DNA of 64,000 nucleotides from Pectobacterium punjabense (lineage in GTDB: Bacteria; Pseudomonadota; Gammaproteobacteria; Enterobacterales; Enterobacteriaceae). Below the pieces are notes generated by a model that saw only the letters and a list, made by a program, of their open reading frames with translations, ran no database searches and was not told the origin of the DNA. Positions within the stretch are counted from its first letter, which is position 1. Every line of letters starts with the position of its first letter. Of this stretch, positions 8,672 through 19,845 are shown one piece after another. The translations under genes and the position numbers were made by a program. Where the stretch lies: assembly GCF_012427845.1 (NCBI RefSeq), contig NZ_CP038498.1, positions 4,340,001-4,404,000 on the forward strand. Direction: 5' to 3'.

Positions 8672-9286
8672 TTACTGCATAAACAGCACCAGCCCGCCAA
8701 CCGTCATAAAGATGGCACCGCAGACCATGCTGAAGGCTTTTCCATGTACCGCGAGATAAGATCGGAACCGTCCCGCTGTCAGATTGATAGCCAGTTCAAC
8801 CAGAAATTCCACAGCAGCAAAGGTGGCGACCATCACGACAAATTGCAGCAAGGTGTCCTTTGTCGGATCGATAAATTGAGAGAGAAACGCTCCGAAAAAT
8901 AAGAAGACTTTCGGATTCGCTCCCGCCGACGCGGCCCCCTGAGTAAAAAGAGATAACCGACTTATCGATGCCGCCAATGGCGCAGACTCACCGATATTCA
9001 GCGTCCTTAACCGCCATTGCCTGAAGCCCAGCCAGATAAGATACATGCCGCCAGCAAATTTTATGTAAGTCAGGAAAGAAGGATACATGTTAAGCAACAC
9101 ATCAATGCCAAACAGGGACACCGTCATCAGCAGTGCGAAGGCCAGTATTCCGCCCAAAATGGTATATAGGGTGATAGCAGGCCCGAACCGGATACTGTGC
9201 GTGATGACCAGTAACGCATTCGGTCCAGGGGTCAACGTAAGGCCGCAACAGGCAAGCGCAAAGTAAAACCATACATGCATATCCAT
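8672..9286 (-). CDS. LysE/RhtB-family amino-acid exporter
   Basis: A 204-residue inner-membrane protein with about six hydrophobic segments. The N-terminal family signature TPGPNALLVITHSIRFG is at ~18-34 and a GAxxGANPKVFLFFGAF motif follows the hydrophilic loop (~115-130). The family exports amino acids such as lysine, threonine or homoserine lactone; the substrate is unknown here. A perfect 11-bp inverted repeat (9317-9349) lies just upstream and may be its operator. Confidence 0.9.
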   Translation of the reverse strand: MDMHVWFYFALACCGLTLTPGPNALLVITHSIRFGPAITLYTILGGILAFALLMTVSLFGIDVLLNMYPSFLTYIKFAGGMYLIWLGFRQWRLRTLNIGESAPLAASISRLSLFTQGAASAGANPKVFLFFGAFLSQFIDPTKDTLLQFVVMVATFAAVEFLVELAINLTAGRFRSYLAVHGKAFSMVCGAIFMTVGGLVLFMQ

Positions 9287-9316
9287 AACATCTCCTCTTT
9301 TACAGAGGTATTAGAG

Positions 9317-9349
9317 CGAACTGTTCAGCGTGAAGAAATGAACAGTTCG
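9317..9349. promoter_or_regulatory. 11-bp perfect inverted repeat upstream of the LysE-type gene
   Basis: CGAACTGTTCA (9317-9327), an 11-nt spacer, then TGAACAGTTCG (9339-9349). There is no T tract on either side, so an operator is more likely than a terminator. It lies 31 nt upstream of the exporter start and downstream of acrD. Confidence 0.55.
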
Positions 9350-9431
9350 GACTAAATAGTGTTATTTATGGACACCCAGTCAGCCGCCATTCGGCTAAGT
9401 TCATCAAGCCTTCGGCAATGCTACCTGCTCT

Positions 9432-12400
9432 CTATTCCGAGATCTTATCTCTCAACGGGAAGCGACGGCGCACGACAACAAAGAACAAGGGCACGAAGAA
9501 GATGGCGAGGAAGGTGGCCGCCAGCATACCGCCGATCACGCCCGTTCCCACCGCATGCTGGCTGGCCGAGCCCGCACCGCTGCTGGTCGCCATCGGTAAT
9601 ACGCCGAAGATAAACGCCAGCGATGTCATCAAGATGGGTCGCAGACGCTGGCGGGAGGCTTCCAGCGTGGCCTCAACCAGATCCTTCCCTTTCTGGTTCA
9701 TCTCGTTGGCGAATTCCACAATCAGGATGGCGTTCTTCGCCGATAGCCCGACCACCGTCAGTAACCCAACCTGAAAATAGACATCGTTTTCCAGACCGCG
9801 CGCCCAGGTCGCTACCAGCGCTCCAAGTACGCCCATCGGCACCACCAGCATGACGGAAAACGGCACTGTCCAGCTTTCATACAGCGCCGCCAGGCACAAG
9901 AACACCACCAGCAGCGAAACGGCATACAGCGCCGGTGCCTGCGCCCCGCTCAATCGTTCCTGTAAGGACATCCCCGTCCACTCCAATCCAAAACCTTCCG
10001 GTAGCTTCGCCACCAGTGATTCCATGATCGTCATCGCCGTACCGGTACTGACACCCGGCGTCGCCTCACCGACAATTTCCAGCGACGAGTAGCCGTTGTA
10101 ACGCTCAAGACGCGGCGAACCGGTTTCCCAGATGGTTTGTGCAAACGCGCTGAACGGCACCATCCCACCGCTGTTGTTGCGAACATACCATTTGCTGATG
10201 TCATCCGGCAGCATACGGAACGTCGCCGCCGCCTGAACGTAGACTTTCTTCACCCGACCACGGTCAAGGAAGTCATTCACATAGGTCGACCCCCAGCCCG
10301 TTTTCAGCGTGCTGTTAATGTCATCCACCGACACCCCCAGCGCCTGTGCTTTGCGCTGATCGATATGAATCCGCAGTTGCGAGCTGTCATCCAGCCCGTT
10401 GTGCCGCACGCGCGTCAGTTCGCGATTGCCGTCAGCCATGTTCAGCAGTTGATCCCGCGCCGCCATCAGCGCATCGTGCCCTAATCCACCGCGATCCTGT
10501 AACCGCATGGCGAAGCCCGCAGCGCTACCCAATCCGTTAATCGACGGCGGGCTGCTGGCGAATACTCGCGCTTCCTTGATAGTGCGAAATGCTTTGGTCG
10601 CGCGTTCGATCACGGCAAACGAGCTACTCTCTGGCGCGGTGCGTTCATCCCAGTCTTTAAGACGCACAAACAGCCGCGCCACGTTCTGCCCGTTACCGCC
10701 AGGCCCCGAGCCAATGGTGGAAAACACGGATGTCACCGTGTCCTTTTCCTGCGTGAGATAATACTGCTCGATCTTGTTGACCACCTGTAAGGTCTGCTGT
10801 TGCGTCGAACCCGGGGGAAGCTGCACTTGTGTCGTGAACACGCCCCGATCTTCCTGCGGCAGAAACGAGGTTGGCAGCCGGAAAAACAGGAAGGCCATAA
10901 TCCCGATAATGCCCATATAGAGCAGCAGCCAGCGCCCGCTACTGACCAATATTTTGCCGACGCCGCGCTCATACTTCAGCGACGTGCGGGTAAAGCTGCG
11001 GTTGAACCAGCCGAAAAATCCTTTACGACCGTGGTGTTGGCCTTTGGCAAGCGGCTTGAGCAGCGTCGCACACAGCGCAGGCGTCAGAATCATCGCCACC
11101 AGCACCGACAGAATCATTGACGTCACAATCGTGACGGAGAACTGACGATAAATCGCCCCCGTGGTGCCGCCAAAGAAAGCCATCGGCACAAATACGGCGG
11201 ACAGCACCAGCGCAATCCCGACCAGCGCCCCTTGCACCTGCCCCATCGATTTTCGCGTCGCGTCGCGTGGTGAGAGCCCCTCTTCGCTCATCACCCGCTC
11301 CACGTTTTCCACCACCACGATGGCATCGTCCACCAGCAGGCCAATCGCCAGCACCATCGCGAACATCGTCAGCGTATTCAGGCTAAAGCCGAAGGCATAC
11401 AGCACGGCAAACGTACCGAGCAACACCACAGGCACGGCAATCGTGGGAATCAGCGTGGCGCGGAAATTCTGTAAGAACAGGTACATCACCAAAAACACCA
11501 GCAGCACCGCTTCAAACAGGGTTTTCACCACATCGGTGATAGAGGCTTTAACAAAGGGGGATGTCTCGAAGGCGATTTTGGCTTCCAGCCCGTGTGGGAA
11601 GTATTGCGATAGCTCCTCGATACGTTCTCTGACGCGTTTATCGGTTTCCAGCTCATTCGCGCCCGACGCCAGTTTTACGCCCAGCCCGGAGGCGGCCTGA
11701 CCGTTAAAACGGCTGAGAAAATCGTAACGTTCAGAACCCAACTCCACTTCCGCGACATTAGCCAGCGTCACGGCAGAACCGTCTTGATTGACCCGCAGCG
11801 TAATATCGCGAAACTGCTGCGGTGTCTGTAACAGGGATTGCGCGTTGATCGTCGCGTTCAGCGCCTGATTATCTACCGACGGTACACCGCCGACTTGCCC
11901 TACCGAAACCTGACTGTTCTGCGATTCGATAGCCCGCACCACGTCGCTGGTCGTCAGCGCATAATCCATCAGTTTGGCCGGATCTAGCCAGATGCGCATC
12001 GCATACTGTGACCCATAGGAATCAACCTCGCCCACCCCGCTGATGCGGCTGATCGGCTCCTGAATATTCGTCGCGACATAATCGGCGATATCCTGTTTGT
12101 CCATGCTGCCATCGGTAGAGACAAACGCGACCATCAGGATATTGGTATCACCCGTTTTACTTACGGTAACCCCCTGCTGCTGTACATCCTGAGGCAGCTT
12201 GCGGGTAGCGGACTGCAACTGATTTTGCACCTGCTGACGAGCTTCATCAGGGTCAGTGCCTGCTTCAAAGGTCAGCATAATTCGGGACTGCCCGGTATTG
12301 CTGCTGTCCGAGGACATGTACATCAGGTTATCCAGCCCGGTCATGCTTTGCTCGATAACCTGCGTGACGGTATTTTCCAACGTCTGTGCTGATGCACCGG

Positions 12401-12548
12401 GGTAGTTAGCCGTGATCCTTACGCTGGGCGGAGCCAGATCGGGATACTGTTCTAGCGGTAATGACTTAATCGCCAACATACCGCACAGGCTGAGAAGGAT
12501 AGCCAGCACCCACGCAAAAATAGGACGGTCGACAAAAAAATTCGCCAT
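9432..12548 (-). CDS. acrD: RND multidrug efflux pump AcrD
   Basis: A 1038-residue inner-membrane RND transporter (drug/proton antiporter). It is almost collinear with E. coli AcrD (1037 aa) from [19 protein letters not shown] to the [15 protein letters not shown] end. TM4 contains the paired acidic residues in [22 protein letters not shown], and the second-half repeat has [16 protein letters not shown]. As in E. coli the gene stands alone without a membrane-fusion gene, so it would use AcrA and TolC encoded elsewhere. AcrD exports aminoglycosides and anionic drugs. It could only be confused with AcrB, but the match to AcrD is closer. Confidence 0.93.
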   Translation of the reverse strand: MANFFVDRPIFAWVLAILLSLCGMLAIKSLPLEQYPDLAPPSVRITANYPGASAQTLENTVTQVIEQSMTGLDNLMYMSSDSSNTGQSRIMLTFEAGTDPDEARQQVQNQLQSATRKLPQDVQQQGVTVSKTGDTNILMVAFVSTDGSMDKQDIADYVATNIQEPISRISGVGEVDSYGSQYAMRIWLDPAKLMDYALTTSDVVRAIESQNSQVSVGQVGGVPSVDNQALNATINAQSLLQTPQQFRDITLRVNQDGSAVTLANVAEVELGSERYDFLSRFNGQAASGLGVKLASGANELETDKRVRERIEELSQYFPHGLEAKIAFETSPFVKASITDVVKTLFEAVLLVFLVMYLFLQNFRATLIPTIAVPVVLLGTFAVLYAFGFSLNTLTMFAMVLAIGLLVDDAIVVVENVERVMSEEGLSPRDATRKSMGQVQGALVGIALVLSAVFVPMAFFGGTTGAIYRQFSVTIVTSMILSVLVAMILTPALCATLLKPLAKGQHHGRKGFFGWFNRSFTRTSLKYERGVGKILVSSGRWLLLYMGIIGIMAFLFFRLPTSFLPQEDRGVFTTQVQLPPGSTQQQTLQVVNKIEQYYLTQEKDTVTSVFSTIGSGPGGNGQNVARLFVRLKDWDERTAPESSSFAVIERATKAFRTIKEARVFASSPPSINGLGSAAGFAMRLQDRGGLGHDALMAARDQLLNMADGNRELTRVRHNGLDDSSQLRIHIDQRKAQALGVSVDDINSTLKTGWGSTYVNDFLDRGRVKKVYVQAAATFRMLPDDISKWYVRNNSGGMVPFSAFAQTIWETGSPRLERYNGYSSLEIVGEATPGVSTGTAMTIMESLVAKLPEGFGLEWTGMSLQERLSGAQAPALYAVSLLVVFLCLAALYESWTVPFSVMLVVPMGVLGALVATWARGLENDVYFQVGLLTVVGLSAKNAILIVEFANEMNQKGKDLVEATLEASRQRLRPILMTSLAFIFGVLPMATSSGAGSASQHAVGTGVIGGMLAATFLAIFFVPLFFVVVRRRFPLRDKISE

Positions 12549-12658
12549 CGCTTCTACACTCCTCAGCCATATTTTGATGTGGCTGCTTCATGAGCAGCCT
12601 ACTTATAATCGAACAGAATCGGGTTCATTCAACCCAGAGAAAACCCTGCATACAAGGT

Positions 12659-12679
12659 CATGCTGATCGCTTCAGCATG
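12659..12679. repeat. Small hairpin in the acrD-bioH spacer
   Basis: CATGCTGA / TCAGCATG with a 5-nt loop. The 376-nt spacer (12549-12924) also holds a short GCATTT/AAATGC palindrome near 12730 and the structured repeat at 12757-12840; no gene is apparent in it. The acrD promoter must lie at its left end. Confidence 0.45.
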
Positions 12680-12756
12680 GATTTACTCGCCCAGTTCCTG
12701 TGCTCGCCCTGACGGACTGCCACAAGTGGCATTTAAAATGCGTTTGCATTTTATAA

Positions 12757-12840
12757 GGGGAAACACGGGGATGAGGTTCCCGTAGGGATGCCTCACACCG
12801 TGGTCGCCCCGGTATCTCGAGCTTGAAACGACCGACATTA
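12757..12840 (+). repeat. Interspersed structured repeat, copy 1
   Basis: About 84 nt that reappear at 26231-26314 with roughly 80% identity. It folds as nested stems: GGGG (12757-12760)/CCCC (12807-12810), CACGG (12764-12768)/CCGTG (12798-12802), TGAGG (12772-12776)/CCTCA (12791-12795) and TCCC/GGGA around a GTA loop. A conserved tail, roughly TATCTCGAGCTTGAAACGA, follows. It lies between the bioH 3' end and acrD. Confidence 0.7.
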
Positions 12841-12924
12841 TGCATACAGCGTGCCGAATAACCTTAACTGCCAGCATCGGTTAAATCGTGGAGAAATTGA
12901 GGAGAAAATGTAAATTATCGTCGG

Positions 12925-13692
12925 CTACGCCTGAGCGAACGCGATTATCTGCTCGGAGAAGGCATCCGGATGCGAAATAAACGGCGCATGTGCGGCCTTT
13001 GGCATCACCACCGACGTCGAGTTCGGCCACGGGTCATCCAGCAATACAGCGACCTTGCGCGGCACCAGCCCATCTAACGCACCGTAGAGCCGTAGGAATG
13101 GCACGGTCAAGTCGGCTAACGGCTGGCGTAAATCGGCTTCACGCAGAATCGCCAGCCCACCGTTTAACACCTCGACTGACGGCATCGGCTGTTCCAACAC
13201 CACGCTTTTTAACAGCCTTGCATCCTGCCGTGCGCTCTCCGTTCCTAGCGTTTGCAGCGCCAGAAATCGCTCAACCGTACGCTGAAAATCTTCACTGAGC
13301 TGCTGCTGAAACCCCTGCAATACTTCCGGTTTGATGCCCGGCCAGCCCTCTTGTGCACTGAAACAGGGCGACGACGCCACGGTAATCAGCTTTTCCACCT
13401 GTGTAGGGGCGCTTAGCGCAATTTGGCTGGCAACCAGCCCACCAAGCGACCACCCCAGCCAGACGGCGCGATCTGGAGCCTGCGCCAACACGCAGTCCGC
13501 CATGTCATTCAGGGACATCGGCCCGAATCCCTGGCTTCTGCCATAACCCGGTAGATCGACAAGATGCAGGCGAAAATGCGGGGCGAGTCGCGCAACCATG
13601 CTCTGCCATACCTGCGCATTCAATCCCCACCCGTGCAGCAACACAAGATCCGTATTTCCTGCACCTTCAGTCTGCCAATACAACGCTGCCAT
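12925..13692 (-). CDS. bioH: Pimeloyl-[ACP] methyl ester esterase BioH
   Basis: An alpha/beta hydrolase of 255 residues that removes the methyl group of pimeloyl-ACP methyl ester and so ends pimelate assembly for biotin. The triad is visible: nucleophile Ser in GWSLGG (~80-85), Asp in [12 protein letters not shown] (~207) and His in [11 protein letters not shown] (~235). The oxyanion segment is [12 protein letters not shown]. The length matches E. coli BioH (256). It is divergent from gntX, as in E. coli. Confidence 0.95.
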   Translation of the reverse strand: MAALYWQTEGAGNTDLVLLHGWGLNAQVWQSMVARLAPHFRLHLVDLPGYGRSQGFGPMSLNDMADCVLAQAPDRAVWLGWSLGGLVASQIALSAPTQVEKLITVASSPCFSAQEGWPGIKPEVLQGFQQQLSEDFQRTVERFLALQTLGTESARQDARLLKSVVLEQPMPSVEVLNGGLAILREADLRQPLADLTVPFLRLYGALDGLVPRKVAVLLDDPWPNSTSVVMPKAAHAPFISHPDAFSEQIIAFAQA

Positions 13693-13775
13693 CCGTTATC
13701 TTCCTTTCTCAGGAACCCCCTTCACGTTTGCATGGGGTCAATATATTTCAGGGAAAACGATCGTTAAGGAAAACA

Positions 13776-14477
13776 ATGTTAACCATCTCCGCACGCTGCT
13801 GGCTATGCTTATTGCCGCTTCATAACGGCCAGCAGGGAATTTGCTCGTACTGCCAGCGCCATTTGCCGCGTTTACCTGCCTGCTGCCCACGTTGTGGTTT
13901 ACCCTCCGGCGACACAACGCGTCAGTGCGGGCGCTGCCTGCAAAATCCACCGCCCTGGCAATCGATGACCTTTATCAGCGACTACGCGCCGCCGTTTAAC
14001 ACGCTACTTAAGCATTTCAAGTTTACGGGTAAAACCGAGCTGGCAGCAGTACTTGCGCGACAGCTGTTATTACGCTGGCAGATGGCATACCGCGAGCGAA
14101 AGTTCACCGGGCAGGTTCCGCTGTTCCGCCCCGACCGCCTGTTCACCGTTCCCCTGCATCGGAACCGCCAGTGGCGTCGTGGCTTTAACCAGACCGAGTT
14201 GCTCGCTCACCCTCTCGCCCGCTGGCTGAACTGCGCTTACGATCCACGCGAGTTGCTGCGCACCCGACGCACGCCGTTGCAGCAAACGCTCAACGCCAGC
14301 GCACGGCGCAGAAACCTGAGGGGCGCATTTTCCTGTGATGTCTCGCTGTCCGGGCAACAGGTGGTTTTATTGGATGATGTGGTCACGACGGGCAGTACCG
14401 CCGCTGAAATTAGCAGGCTATTGTTAGCTCAGGGCGCAGCAGGCGTTCAGGTCTGGTGTTTGTGCCGAACCTTGTAG
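13776..14477 (+). CDS. gntX: GntX/ComF-family phosphoribosyltransferase-like protein
   Basis: A 233-residue ComF-type protein. The N-terminal zinc-ribbon cysteines are visible (CWLC, CSYC, CCPRCG, QCGRC), and the C terminus has the PRPP-binding motif VVLLDDVVTTGST (~205-217). The ATG at 13776 has AAGGA 5 nt upstream; longer reading to 13728 would add 16 residues unlike the family. In E. coli gntX (yhgH) lies between bioH and nfuA exactly as here. Its role is associated with gluconate use and DNA-uptake-like functions, not firmly established. Confidence 0.9.
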   Translation: MLTISARCWLCLLPLHNGQQGICSYCQRHLPRLPACCPRCGLPSGDTTRQCGRCLQNPPPWQSMTFISDYAPPFNTLLKHFKFTGKTELAAVLARQLLLRWQMAYRERKFTGQVPLFRPDRLFTVPLHRNRQWRRGFNQTELLAHPLARWLNCAYDPRELLRTRRTPLQQTLNASARRRNLRGAFSCDVSLSGQQVVLLDDVVTTGSTAAEISRLLLAQGAAGVQVWCLCRTL

Positions 14478-14537
14478 TCAGGGGGAGGATGGGCGTATTA
14501 TAACCGATAAGTGCAGTCAACTATCGAGCTTACTATT

Positions 14538-15113
14538 ATGATCCGTATTACCGATGCTGCTCAGGAGCATTTCCTGAAACTGTTGGCAAAACAGGAAGAA
14601 GGCACACAGATTCGCGTATTTGTTATTAATCCAGGTACGCCAAACGCCGAGTGCGGTGTTTCTTACTGCCCGCCGGATGCCGTAGAAGCCAGCGATACCG
14701 TACTGAAGTTTGAAAAGATCTCCGCTTATGTGGACGAACTGAGCGCTCCTTATCTGGAAGACGCTGAAATCGACTTCGTGACCGATCAATTAGGTTCTCA
14801 GCTCACGCTGAAAGCGCCAAACGCCAAAATGCGTAAAGTGGACGACAGCGCCCCGCTGATGGAACGCGTTGAATATGTGCTGCAATCGCAGATCAACCCA
14901 CAGTTGGCCGGCCACGGCGGCCGCGTGACGCTGATGGAAATTACCGATGACGGCCTGGCGATCCTGCAATTTGGCGGCGGCTGTAACGGCTGTTCTATGG
15001 TTGACGTCACGCTGAAAGAAGGGATTGAGAAAGAGCTGCTACAAACCTTCCCTGAGCTGAAAGGCGTGAGAGACCTCACCGAACACCAGCGCGGCGAGCA
15101 CTCCTACTATTAA
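14538..15113 (+). CDS. nfuA: Fe-S biogenesis protein NfuA
   Basis: A 191-residue Fe/S carrier that delivers 4Fe-4S clusters to targets such as lipoyl synthase and aconitase. An N-terminal degenerate A-type domain (~1-95) is followed by the C-terminal Nfu domain with the cluster-binding [16 protein letters not shown] (CxxC ~149-152). It matches E. coli NfuA nearly residue for residue, including the GEHSYY end. ATG 14538 is chosen from that alignment; an in-frame start at 14511 would add nine extra residues. Confidence 0.96.
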   Translation: MIRITDAAQEHFLKLLAKQEEGTQIRVFVINPGTPNAECGVSYCPPDAVEASDTVLKFEKISAYVDELSAPYLEDAEIDFVTDQLGSQLTLKAPNAKMRKVDDSAPLMERVEYVLQSQINPQLAGHGGRVTLMEITDDGLAILQFGGGCNGCSMVDVTLKEGIEKELLQTFPELKGVRDLTEHQRGEHSYY

Positions 15114-15140
15114 TCCTCTCCCCTGTTGATTTGTCTTTGC

Positions 15141-15168
15141 TTTTCCTCCCCGACTCAGGGGAGGAAAA
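15141..15168. terminator. Terminator between nfuA and malQ
   Basis: An 11-bp perfect stem TTTTCCTCCCC / GGGGAGGAAAA with loop GACTCA lies between the two convergent genes. The A/U ends of the stem could serve as the U tract in both directions; there is no separate long T run. Confidence 0.65.
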
Positions 15169-15183
15169 GTGTTCGTTTTGTTG

Positions 15184-17268
15184 TTAGGCTTTTTGCGTTT
15201 TCATCGGCGCACCGCGGCGCAAATCCACATCCCGAACCAGTCGTTCAAGGCAGCGGTCAGCGAAGATCGATTCCAGCGGACGCGTCAGCTTGCGTCGCCA
15301 GTTAGGGTATTCGCGGTTGGTGCCCGGTACATTCACCGGCGTGGCCATATCCAGCCAGTCTTCTAGTTGAAACCCGACCAGTGCGCTGGCGCTATCGGCA
15401 ACATAGCGATGAACACCACGGCTCAGCGGCGCGCCCATTGTCGTCAGCGCCGAGTTGCGGCCAACGCGCTGCGGCAACAGCCCGTAATGGTGTAATGCGT
15501 TAAGTAGCCCCTGTTTCGCTTTTTCGCGCTGCTGCATCTGCTCTTGTAACAACGCCTCCACAGGGTACAGCCCTAACTCGCGCCCAAGCGATAAATCCAC
15601 GGTTTGCCAGTAACCGCGTAGCGTCGGAAGGTCGTGAGTGGTAATGGTTGCCATCGCCTGGCGCGGGTAATCCTCTGGAGGACGAAAGTGGTTCTCTCCG
15701 TCCTTTTCAAAAAACAGTACCTTGTAAGAATAGATACCGTAGTCGTGCAGTTTGCTGACAATTTCCGGCGGAACCGTGCCTAAATCCTCACCGATAATCA
15801 AGCAGCGATGACGCTGACTTTCCAGTGCCAGTACCGCCAGCAGATCGTCGACCGGGTAATGTACGTAGGCTCCGTTGCCAGCCGACTCCGCCTTCGGTAT
15901 CCACCACAGGCGCAAGAGCGCCATCACATGATCGATACGCAACGCGCCGCAGTGCGCCATGTTGCTACGTAGTACATCGATAAACGGTTGATAGCCCCGA
16001 AGCTGCATCATGGTGGGGTTCATCGGCGCAAGCTGCCAATTTTGTCCCTGTGGCCCAAGCGGATCGGGCGGTGCGCCGATTGAGGCATCAAGGCAATAGA
16101 GCTGTCGTTCATCCCAGGTTTCTGCACCACCCTGTGCGACGCCGACGGCCAAATCGCGATACAGCCCTAACGGCAGGCCAAGCTGTTTGCTGTGCGCGTA
16201 GCAGTCTGCTAACTGCTCATGCGCTACCCATTGCAGCCAGCTATAGAACGTAATCTCATCGCTGTTTTCACGGCGGAATGCTTTTACCGTTTCACTGTGT
16301 ACATCATGATAGCTGGCAGGCCATTGATGCCAGTCCGCATAATTCTCGCCCTGTTTTTTCAGGTGAGCCTGCAACGCATCAAACGTCGCCTGAAGTTGCA
16401 GACTTTGGCCACCGCTGACAACAAACTGACGAAACGCACTAATGCGCGGGTCCAGCGCACTACGAGTCGTAAAATAACGGTACGCCAGCCGCAGGGCCGT
16501 CAGCTTAAGCTGCGTCACCGGTTCATAATCAACCCAGCGCCCCGCCCGCAGTGCTGCGATGGCGCTTTGTGTCTCCTCTCGGTGCCACCACGCCTGCGCT
16601 TCCCCGCTCTGCTGAAAATCATCAATCCGATTTACATCGATGTAAATAATGTTCAGCCAGTGGCGGGACGACGGGCTGTAAGGGCTCGCCGCCTCTGCCA
16701 ACGCCGGGTATAGCGAATGCAGTGGGTTCAGCCCCACAAAGGCTCCGCCACGTCGGGCAATCTGTTCTACCAGTTGGCGCAGATCGCCAAAATCCCCTAT
16801 GCCCCAGTTGTTGTGCGAACGCAAGGTGTAAAGCTGCACGGTCACACCCCACCAGCGTTTTCCCTGTTGTAAAGCTTCGGGTTCATAGCAGCGATGCGGT
16901 GCAACAATAATCCGACAACTCCAGCGCTGGTCAGCCTGCGTCAGCGTCAGGTAGTGGTAACCCAGCGGCAGCACGCCCGGCAGAGCTAACGTTGAACCAC
17001 CGGTTATCTGCCCTTGAATTTGACCGCCGTTTTCATACATCAGCGTCCAGAAGAATTCACCGTGACCAGCAAGCTCGATGACCGCATCTCGGCCTTGCAA
17101 AAAGACACGGACAGGCGGCAGGGGCGCATTGCCGCTATCAGAAACGTCCATCATCGCCTGAATCTGGTTTCTGACTGCGGCAGCAACAATGTGCTCTTTG
17201 CCATAGGCATCGGTATAGCTTTCCGCGATGCCGGTCTGCTGGCTTGCCAGTTTATCCACCTTGAACAT
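15184..17268 (-). CDS. malQ: 4-alpha-glucanotransferase (amylomaltase) MalQ
   Basis: A 694-residue GH77 enzyme that transfers glucan chains between maltodextrins, releasing glucose and making longer chains for MalP. Seen motifs are WWGVTVQLYTLRSHNNWGIGDFGDL, FVGLNPLHSLYP, ALRIDHVMALLRLWWIP (nucleophile Asp), IIGEDLGTVPPEI (acid/base Glu) and TTHDLPTLRGYW. The length matches E. coli MalQ (694). It starts 12 nt after the malP stop, so the two are one operon. Confidence 0.95.
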   Translation of the reverse strand: MFKVDKLASQQTGIAESYTDAYGKEHIVAAAVRNQIQAMMDVSDSGNAPLPPVRVFLQGRDAVIELAGHGEFFWTLMYENGGQIQGQITGGSTLALPGVLPLGYHYLTLTQADQRWSCRIIVAPHRCYEPEALQQGKRWWGVTVQLYTLRSHNNWGIGDFGDLRQLVEQIARRGGAFVGLNPLHSLYPALAEAASPYSPSSRHWLNIIYIDVNRIDDFQQSGEAQAWWHREETQSAIAALRAGRWVDYEPVTQLKLTALRLAYRYFTTRSALDPRISAFRQFVVSGGQSLQLQATFDALQAHLKKQGENYADWHQWPASYHDVHSETVKAFRRENSDEITFYSWLQWVAHEQLADCYAHSKQLGLPLGLYRDLAVGVAQGGAETWDERQLYCLDASIGAPPDPLGPQGQNWQLAPMNPTMMQLRGYQPFIDVLRSNMAHCGALRIDHVMALLRLWWIPKAESAGNGAYVHYPVDDLLAVLALESQRHRCLIIGEDLGTVPPEIVSKLHDYGIYSYKVLFFEKDGENHFRPPEDYPRQAMATITTHDLPTLRGYWQTVDLSLGRELGLYPVEALLQEQMQQREKAKQGLLNALHHYGLLPQRVGRNSALTTMGAPLSRGVHRYVADSASALVGFQLEDWLDMATPVNVPGTNREYPNWRRKLTRPLESIFADRCLERLVRDVDLRRGAPMKTQKA

Positions 17269-17280
17269 CCTCTCCTTTTC

Positions 17281-19803
17281 CTAATGATGCGCTTGCCAAA
17301 TACGCGTCTGGTAATCATGAATCGCCCTGTCCGAACTGAACATCCCCATTCTGGCGGTATTCAGCACACAGCGACGCGTCCATTCATCCGGCTCACGATA
17401 AAGCGCATCAACACGCTGCTGCACCTCACAATACGGTGCAAAATCGGCCATTAACATATAGGGATCGCCCAGCTTCAGCAGGCTATCCAACAGTGGGGCA
17501 AACGCGTTTTTATCCCCCCGGCTGAATGCACCACTCGCTAGCTCATTCAGTATTTCGCGTAGCAGAGGCGTCACAGCAAGATAGTCTGACGGTTCGTAGC
17601 CCTGAGCCTGTAACGCTTTGACCTGCTCTACGGTATGGCCGAAAATGAACAGATTGTCCTCACCGACCTGCTGCGCCATTTCTACATTTGCCCCATCCAA
17701 CGTGCCAACGGTCAACGCGCCATTCAGCGCGAGTTTCATATTGCCCGTGCCAGAAGCTTCCTTACCTGCCGTCGAAATCTGCTCAGAGACATCAGCAGCA
17801 GGAATCATCCGTTCAGCCAGAGAGACACGATAGTCCGCCGGGAAGATCACCTTTAGGCGATCGTTAACGCGGCGATCCTGATTAATGACCGCAGCGACCC
17901 GATTAATGGCATAAATGATATTTTTTGCTAAGACATAACCCGGTGCCGCTTTGGCACCGAACAGAAAGACGTGCGGCACTATATCCAGATGCGGATTGTC
18001 ACGCAATTGACGATATAGCGCGAGAATATGAAGTAGGTTCAAATGCTGACGTTTGTATTCATGCAATCGCTTAATTTGCACATCAAACAGCGCCAGAGGA
18101 TCGATCACAATGTCATACTGTTGGCGGAGATAGCTCGCCAGTTGCGTTTTATTATCGGCCTTGATTTGTCGATAACGCTCACGAAAACCGGCATCGTCAG
18201 CATAGGGCTCCAGCCCTTGCAGCGCGGGTAAATCATTTACCCATGGCGTATGTAGCGTGTCATCAATCAACGCAGACAGCGCCGGATTACACTGCTTTAG
18301 CCAACGACGTGGCGTAATGCCGTTGGTGACATTGTGGAATTTGGTCGGCCATAGCAGGTGGTATTCGGGGAACAGGTCTTTCACCACCAGTTCCGAGTGC
18401 AGCGCCGCCACGCCATTGACCGCAAAGCAGCTCACCACGCACAGGTTTGCCATGCGAATCTGACGCTGGTGGCGAATGGCAAGCTTCGCCCATATCTGCC
18501 GATCGCCGGGCCATTGTTGCTCGACCTGCACCTTAAACTGCGCATCAATTTGCCGGACAATCGACAAGTGGCGAGGCAGCAAGCGGCCAAACAGCCGTTC
18601 ATCCCAGCGCTCAAGCGCTTCCGGCATCAGCGTATGATTGGTGTAGGCAAAGGTGCGTCCGGTTATCGACCAGGCGTCGTCCCAGGCTAGCTGATGTTCA
18701 TCCAGCAGCAGGCGCATTAACTCAGGGATCGCCAGCGTCGGATGGGTATCATTAAGCTGGATGACTTCATAATCTGGCAGCGCAGACAGAGCACGCCCCG
18801 CGCTAAGATGGCGACGCAGGATGTCAGCCACCGAGCAGGCACAGTGGAAATATTGCTGCATCAAACGCAAACGCTTGCCTGCGGCATGATTATCATTGGG
18901 GTACAGCACGCTGGTCAGACTGGCCGCGGAAATACCCGCCTGCGCCGCGCGCAAATAGTGGCCTTCATTGAATAAGGTTAAATCAAACGGATCGCGATGC
19001 GTCGCACGCCACAAACGTAACGGCTGCGCGGCACCATTTTGATAGCCAATCACCGGCAGGTCACAGGCTTCGCCTCTGAAAACCATATCCGGTAGCCAGC
19101 GCAGGCTACCATCCGTCAGGGGTTGCAGACGTCCGCCGAACCCAACCTCTACCGCCAGCTCAGCACGCGGTAAAAGCCATGGATAGGTGTCACGCTGCCA
19201 GTCATCAGCCGTTTCCCGTTGCTGCTCTTGCGCGAAATGCTGACGAAACAGGCCGTACTGGTAATTGAGGCCGTAACCCGTTGCAGGCTGCCCCACCGTC
19301 GCCATCGAGTCCAGAAAGCAGGATGCCAGCCGGCCTAATCCGCCGTTGCCTAAACCCGGATCGGTTTCCTGCTCCAGCACATCACTCAGATTTAGCCCCT
19401 GCTCTGCCAGTACGTCGGCGACAGCATCATACCATCCCAGATTCAGCAGGTTGTTGCCCGTCAAACGACCGGGCAGAAACTCCATCGACAGGTAATTCAC
19501 ATGGCGCTGAGGCGAATGGTCAGGGGAAGAGGTTGGCGACGCGGGATGCATCAGCAGTTGTTCCGCTAGCGCGAGACTGACGGTACGCCAGCACTGCACC
19601 GGCGTCATCGCTTTCAGGGAAGCGACGCCACCGAGCCGCTGTTGACGAAGCAGCGCAGCGGCAAACTGTGCTGCATCAAAGGCGATAGCAGAGTGATTGG
19701 AAGAAGCAGGCTGAGTCAAAAAATCTGACTTTTTTACCGCTCCTGAACGCGTTAAAGAACCTGACTTTTCTGAAGAACCCGGCTTTTTTGCAGAATCTGA
19801 CAT
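17281..19803 (-). CDS. malP: Maltodextrin phosphorylase MalP with N-terminal extension
   Basis: A GT35 phosphorylase (840 residues from ATG 19803) that releases glucose-1-phosphate from maltodextrins. The PLP site [17 protein letters not shown] and the [15 protein letters not shown] segment are clear. ATG 19803 follows a perfect AGGAGG; an upstream ATG at 19827 lies before that site. Compared with E. coli MalP (797 aa) there are about 40 extra N-terminal residues, Ser/Lys/Gly-rich ([16 protein letters not shown]) and built from imperfect short repeats. malT is absent next door; instead glpR ends 42 nt upstream on the same strand. Confidence 0.92.
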   Translation of the reverse strand: MSDSAKKPGSSEKSGSLTRSGAVKKSDFLTQPASSNHSAIAFDAAQFAAALLRQQRLGGVASLKAMTPVQCWRTVSLALAEQLLMHPASPTSSPDHSPQRHVNYLSMEFLPGRLTGNNLLNLGWYDAVADVLAEQGLNLSDVLEQETDPGLGNGGLGRLASCFLDSMATVGQPATGYGLNYQYGLFRQHFAQEQQRETADDWQRDTYPWLLPRAELAVEVGFGGRLQPLTDGSLRWLPDMVFRGEACDLPVIGYQNGAAQPLRLWRATHRDPFDLTLFNEGHYLRAAQAGISAASLTSVLYPNDNHAAGKRLRLMQQYFHCACSVADILRRHLSAGRALSALPDYEVIQLNDTHPTLAIPELMRLLLDEHQLAWDDAWSITGRTFAYTNHTLMPEALERWDERLFGRLLPRHLSIVRQIDAQFKVQVEQQWPGDRQIWAKLAIRHQRQIRMANLCVVSCFAVNGVAALHSELVVKDLFPEYHLLWPTKFHNVTNGITPRRWLKQCNPALSALIDDTLHTPWVNDLPALQGLEPYADDAGFRERYRQIKADNKTQLASYLRQQYDIVIDPLALFDVQIKRLHEYKRQHLNLLHILALYRQLRDNPHLDIVPHVFLFGAKAAPGYVLAKNIIYAINRVAAVINQDRRVNDRLKVIFPADYRVSLAERMIPAADVSEQISTAGKEASGTGNMKLALNGALTVGTLDGANVEMAQQVGEDNLFIFGHTVEQVKALQAQGYEPSDYLAVTPLLREILNELASGAFSRGDKNAFAPLLDSLLKLGDPYMLMADFAPYCEVQQRVDALYREPDEWTRRCVLNTARMGMFSSDRAIHDYQTRIWQAHH

Positions 19804-19845
19804 CGTGCCTCCTCCTTTGTCCATCATGGAAAAGGCACATCGGGT

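Noticed and set aside
9359..12666. Many open frames on the plus strand across acrD
   Set aside because: They are antisense shadows of the 1038-residue AcrD frame, with no ribosome sites or recognisable domains.
19804..19845. MalT box search before malP
   Set aside because: No convincing GGA(T/G)GA-type direct repeats in this short spacer.
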